Shown here one piece after another: positions 5,627-8,727 of a stretch of DNA of 8,727 nt. How positions within the stretch are numbered: position 1 is the first letter of the stretch; each line of letters begins with the position of its first letter. This stretch comes from an uncultured Agathobaculum sp. (GTDB taxonomy: Bacteria > Bacillota > Clostridia > Oscillospirales > Butyricicoccaceae). Location of the stretch: the NCBI GenBank assembly GCA_944380945.1, contig CALWJG010000062.1, forward strand, positions 1 to 8,727, given 5' to 3'. The position numbers and the translations under genes were made by a program. Under the pieces are notes generated by a model that saw only the letters and a program-made list of their open reading frames with translations, made no database searches and was not told the DNA's origin.

Positions 5627-6620
5627 ACTCCATCGCGAAGCGCGCGAGTAGCTTTGCCGCGCCCTCCACGTCCGATACCGCGCACAGCTCGGACGGGGTG
5701 TGCACATAGCGCGTGGGGATGGACACTGCGCCCACCTGCACGCCTGCGCGCGCCTTTTGCAGCGCGGCGGTATCCGTGCCGCCGCCAGGCATGATCTCCC
5801 GCTGGCAGGCGACGCCCGCCGCCGCGGCCGCGCGCTCGAGCGCGGCGCATACGGACGGCGCGCAGATGACCGACCGGTCCATCACCTTGACCGCCGGGCC
5901 GCTGCCCATTTTGACCGCCATGGGCGCTTTGCGCTCGGGCAGGTCGCCGGTGTCGGTCACGTCCACCGCGACCGCGATATCCGGCTCGACCGCAAACGCC
6001 GCCGCGCCCGCGCCCCGCAGGCCGACCTCCTCCTGCGCGGTGAACACGAAATACAGGTCGTTTTCGGTCTCCTGCTCCGCCAGCTGCTCCATCATAAGCA
6101 GCAGGGTCACGCAGCCGATGCGGTTGTCCAGATACGGGCCGCAGAGCGCGCCGTTCTGCTCAAACCGCGGCGCGGCGAACACCGCGAAATCGCCCACCTG
6201 CACCATGGTCTCCGCTTCCGCCCTGTCCCGCGCGCCGATGTCGATGAACAGGTTGTCCAGCGTCAGGTCCTTGAAGGGCGTTTTCTCCTCATAGGAGATC
6301 ACGCCGCGCGTGCCGTTTGCAAACTGCACGACCGTGCCCGGCAGGTCGCCGCGGAACAGGCCGCCGACCGGCGAAAAACGGACAAAGCCCTGCTCGTCCA
6401 CCCAGGTCGCGACCACGCCGATCGAGTCCATGTGCGCGGCGAAAAGCAGCTTTTTACCGCTCCCCTTTTTTCGGCAGACCAGATTGCCCAGCGCGTCGGT
6501 CGTGATGTCGTCCACATATTCGCCCGCGATGGCCGCGATCGCCTCGCGCGCGTCGTCCTCGCGGCCAGAGGGGCCGAACGCCCCGCCGACCGCGTTCCAC
6601 AGATCAAAAACCTTGCTCAT
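5625..6620 (-). CDS. M42 family metallo-aminopeptidase (third gene of the triplet)
   Basis: A 331-residue M42 peptidase. This family forms dodecameric TET-like cytosolic aminopeptidases that trim short peptides. Dinuclear metal ligands and catalytic residues are all visible: His63 ('AAHMDSIG'), Asp165 ('YLDNR'), the catalytic Glu197 with ligand Glu198 ('TAQEEVGLRG'), Asp220 ('AVAVDVTDT') and His307 ('YVHTP'). The 'MPGGGTDTAALQKARAG' segment (277-293) is the usual substrate-pocket loop. The PDZ-like insertion after residue 90 is short. The ATG at 6620 has GGAGGAG (6634-6628) 7 bases upstream, inside the end of the preceding gene. It also overlaps that gene's stop as ATGA, so the two are translationally coupled. 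It differs from its two neighbours in 'LDNR' for 'DDR' and in its insertion segment. Substrate specificity is not predictable here; glutamyl, leucyl or lysyl preference all occur in the family. Confidence 0.93.
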   Translation of the reverse strand: MSKVFDLWNAVGGAFGPSGREDDAREAIAAIAGEYVDDITTDALGNLVCRKKGSGKKLLFAAHMDSIGVVATWVDEQGFVRFSPVGGLFRGDLPGTVVQFANGTRGVISYEEKTPFKDLTLDNLFIDIGARDRAEAETMVQVGDFAVFAAPRFEQNGALCGPYLDNRIGCVTLLLMMEQLAEQETENDLYFVFTAQEEVGLRGAGAAAFAVEPDIAVAVDVTDTGDLPERKAPMAVKMGSGPAVKVMDRSVICAPSVCAALERAAAAAGVACQREIMPGGGTDTAALQKARAGVQVGAVSIPTRYVHTPSELCAVSDVEGAAKLLARFAME

Positions 6621-7639
6621 TCGTCGTCTCCTCCGAGTTCTTCCAGAAATGCGCGCGCCGCCGCCAGCAGCGCTTCGCAGTCCGCAATGGCCGCCACCGA
6701 GGACGGCGAGTGAATATACCGCACGGGCGCGGCCGCCGCGCACACGCGCACGCCCGCCCGGCTCTTATGGATGCGGCCGGCGTCCGTGCCGCCCGAGATG
6801 CGCGTCTTGGTCTGCCACGGGATGCCGCGCTTTGCGCAGGCGTCGCGCAGCAATTCGAACAGCCCCGCGTCATAGATGGTCGCGCCGTCCATGAACGGCA
6901 GCACCACGCCGCCGCGCAGGCGGCAGACCGCCCTGCCGTCCGTGACCTCCGCGAGGTCGGCGGCGGTCGTGCCCTCGAGCACGAGCGCAAAGCCCGGGTC
7001 GAGCGCGTACGCCATGCTCGCTGCGCCGCGCAGGCCGGTCTCCTCCTGCACGGTGAAGCAGAACCAGGTGTCCACCGGCGGCTCGTCCTCCATGAGCTTG
7101 AGGAGCGCCGCGCAGCCCACGCGGTCGTCGATCGCCTTGGCCTTGATCAGCCCGTCGCCGAACAGCACGGGCGCGGAATCGAACACGCCGTAGTCGCCTG
7201 GGGATACCTTGTCCTCCGCTGCGGCGCGGCTCGCCGCACCGATGTCGATATACAGGTCCTTGGTCTTGGGCATGGTGCGGCGCTCGGCGGCGGTCGTCAG
7301 GTGCACGGCCTTGATGCCGATGACGCCGGTCACGTCCCCAAAGCGCACCGCGCGGCCGATCACCACGCGCGGGTCCACCCCGCCGACAAAGCCGAATTTG
7401 AGCATGCCGTCGTCCGTGATCTTCTTGACGATCACGCCGACCTCGTCCATATGCGCGCACACCACGACCGGACGGTCGAGCGCAGTTTTGCCCTTGCGGA
7501 ACACCATGACATTGCCGATGGCGTCCGTCCTGATCTCGTCGGCAAAGGGCTTTGCCTTTTTGCGCACAAAGGCGCGCACCGCATCCTCGCAGCCCGAGGG
7601 GCCGGGCAGGGCGCACAGCGTTTTGAGCAGCTCGGTCAT
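6617..7639 (-). CDS. M42 family metallo-aminopeptidase (second gene of the triplet)
   Basis: A 340-residue M42 peptidase. Metal and catalytic positions are His63 ('CAHMDEVG'), Asp171 ('AIDDRVG'), the catalytic Glu199 with Glu200 ('VQEETGLRG') and His310 ('YIHSP'). The ligand that is Asp in the two neighbours is Glu222 here ('VLEGTTAADL'), a variant that I believe marks one M42 subgroup and keeps a carboxylate. 'GIKAVHLTTAAERR' (108-121) and 'DLYIDIGA' (128-135) are characteristic of that subgroup. The ATG at 7639 overlaps the upstream TGA as ATGA, and GGGGAGG (7656-7650) provides the ribosome-binding site 10 bases upstream. Its own TGA overlaps the next ATG in the same way. It is probably cytosolic, as no signal peptide is seen. 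The role is likely peptide catabolism or trimming after proteasome-like proteases; the exact specificity is unknown. Confidence 0.93.
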   Translation of the reverse strand: MTELLKTLCALPGPSGCEDAVRAFVRKKAKPFADEIRTDAIGNVMVFRKGKTALDRPVVVCAHMDEVGVIVKKITDDGMLKFGFVGGVDPRVVIGRAVRFGDVTGVIGIKAVHLTTAAERRTMPKTKDLYIDIGAASRAAAEDKVSPGDYGVFDSAPVLFGDGLIKAKAIDDRVGCAALLKLMEDEPPVDTWFCFTVQEETGLRGAASMAYALDPGFALVLEGTTAADLAEVTDGRAVCRLRGGVVLPFMDGATIYDAGLFELLRDACAKRGIPWQTKTRISGGTDAGRIHKSRAGVRVCAAAAPVRYIHSPSSVAAIADCEALLAAARAFLEELGGDDE

Positions 7640-8673
7640 ACGTCCGCCACCTCCCCGTCAAAGTCGCGGAGGAACGCGGCGATCAGCGCCGCGACGTCCT
7701 CCACATCGGACAGCTGCACGACCTCGACCGGGGTGTGCATGTATTTCTGCGGGATGGACAGCAGCGCGGTCGCGATGCCGCGGCCGACGATCTGCATGGT
7801 CCATGCGTTCGTGCCGGTGTTGCCCTCCATGACCTCGAGCGTATAGCCGATGTCGTTTGCCTTGGCGGTTTTGATGAGCTGACGGGTCAGCCCGCGGTGC
7901 AGGTTGGGCCCCATGCCGACAGCGACGCCGCTGCCCAGCTCAAACGTGCCGTCCGCGGGGCCGTCCGGCGTTTTTCCGTGGGTCACGTCCACCGCGATGG
8001 CGTACTCCGGCTGCACGGCGAACGCCCCGGCCTGCGCGCCCAGTCCGGTGACCTCCTCCTGCGCGCTGATCAGCACCGCCACGTTGCATTTCAGCTTTTT
8101 TGCCTTTTTCAGCTGCTCCATCGCCAGCAGGATCGCGGCGACGCCCGCGCGGTCGTCCAGACATTTGCTGCAGTACTGCCCGCCCATGAGTTTTACCGGC
8201 GGCTGCCGGAACACGATGGGCGTGCCGATCCGGATGCGGCTTTTGGCATCCATAAGGCCGGTGTCGATCGTCATCTGGTCGATGGGCACGGCCTTGTCCT
8301 GCTCGCCCGCTCCCAGCAGGTGCGGCGGCAGGCAGGACACCACGCCGTACAGCGGCTCGTCGGCGAGGATGGTGACCTCGGCCGCGAGCAGCATGCGCGG
8401 GTCCACCCCGCCGACCGGCGCAAAGCGCACAAAGCCGCCGTCCAGCACCTCGGTGACGACAAAGCCGATCTGATCGAGGTGCGCGTCGAGCAGCACGGTT
8501 TTAGCGTGTTTCCTGCCGCATTTCTTCCATGCGAGCACGCTGCCGCTGCGGTCGGTCTCGACCGTGTCGCACAGCGGCCGCAGCAGGTCGGCAACCGCCT
8601 GCGCCGCCTGCGCTTCAAACCCGCTGACCGCCGGCAGCGCGCACAGCGAGCGCAGGGTTTCGGTAAGCTGCAA
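7636..8673 (-). CDS. M42 family metallo-aminopeptidase (first gene of the triplet), TTG start
   Basis: A 345-residue M42 peptidase counted from the TTG. Ligands and catalytic residues are complete: His65 ('DAHLDQIG'), Asp173 ('CLDDRAG'), the catalytic Glu206 with Glu207 ('SAQEEVTGLG'), Asp229 ('AVDVTHGK') and His313 ('YMHTP'). The insertion segment 'VVSCLPPHLLGAGEQDKA' (111-128) is longer than in the third gene. I chose TTG at 8673-8671 because a strong AAAAGGAGG (8690-8682) lies 8 bases before it. The in-frame ATG at 8700 lies upstream of that site, only about 7 bases from the predicted transcription start, and has no ribosome-binding site. The gene leads a three-gene operon and its TGA overlaps the next ATG. 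The three paralogues are clearly diverged from each other and not a recent duplication. Confidence 0.92.
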   Translation of the reverse strand: MQLTETLRSLCALPAVSGFEAQAAQAVADLLRPLCDTVETDRSGSVLAWKKCGRKHAKTVLLDAHLDQIGFVVTEVLDGGFVRFAPVGGVDPRMLLAAEVTILADEPLYGVVSCLPPHLLGAGEQDKAVPIDQMTIDTGLMDAKSRIRIGTPIVFRQPPVKLMGGQYCSKCLDDRAGVAAILLAMEQLKKAKKLKCNVAVLISAQEEVTGLGAQAGAFAVQPEYAIAVDVTHGKTPDGPADGTFELGSGVAVGMGPNLHRGLTRQLIKTAKANDIGYTLEVMEGNTGTNAWTMQIVGRGIATALLSIPQKYMHTPVEVVQLSDVEDVAALIAAFLRDFDGEVADV

Positions 8674-8713
8674 GGATAATTCCTCCTTTTTGTGTAGCAT
8701 ATGTACTGAGCCT

Positions 8714-8727
8714 ATTATAACCGTTTC
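8714..8727 (-). promoter_or_regulatory. Promoter of the peptidase operon (partial, cut by window edge)
   Basis: A perfect -10 TATAAT is at 8719-8714 on the minus strand. The matching -35 would lie near 8737-8742, beyond the window. The predicted start, about 8707, gives a 34-base leader to the TTG codon at 8673. Confidence 0.7.

Noticed and set aside
5286..5794. Plus-strand frames of 67 and 141 residues across the intergenic repeats
   Set aside because: They cross hairpins and the terminator, run antisense into the peptidase gene, and show no start signals or domain.

Overview
The window reads as chromosomal DNA of a high-GC, spore-forming member of the Clostridia, probably an Oscillospiraceae/Ruminococcaceae-type gut anaerobe. 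The evidence is a spoIIGA-sigE pair, Firmicutes-style Shine-Dalgarno sequences (AAAGGAG/GGAGG), near-consensus sigma-A promoters and GC-rich codon use. This placement is inference; no species-level marker is present.

Layout. (1) Bases 1-834, minus strand: a small SRPBCC-like protein with its own promoter, then a tRNA-Pro(CGG) gene with a consensus promoter, encoded CCA and a strong terminator. (2) 835-3535, minus strand: a GNAT acetyltransferase, a 5'-methylthioadenosine/S-adenosylhomocysteine deaminase (mtaD) and a purine-nucleoside phosphorylase. mtaD and the phosphorylase are 17 bases apart and surely co-transcribed. No terminator separates the GNAT gene from mtaD, so all three may form one unit. 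(3) 3536-3676: a divergent intergenic region with a promoter for the GNAT gene and a probable Spo0A-controlled promoter for spoIIGA. (4) 3677-5267, plus strand: spoIIGA (membrane protease that activates pro-sigma-E) and sigE. (5) 5268-5624: a non-coding stretch packed with inverted repeats, including a ~224-bp element with imperfect terminal inverted repeats and a 12-bp terminator hairpin where two transcription units converge. (6) 5625-8719, minus strand: three M42 (TET-type) metallo-aminopeptidase paralogues joined by two ATGA start/stop overlaps, behind a promoter cut by the window edge.

How the genes work together. The mtaD-phosphorylase pair looks like a deaminate-then-phosphorolyse route for nucleoside by-products of S-adenosylmethionine. 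The phosphorylase has Gly in place of the usual 5'-OH-contacting His, which may fit it to 5'-methylthioinosine. spoIIGA-sigE is the mother-cell switch of early sporulation. The three peptidases probably trim peptides in the cytoplasm, possibly as mixed complexes.

Most of the window is ordinary core genome. The best candidates for something new are the phosphorylase substitution, the structured repeat element after sigE, and the peptidase triplet.
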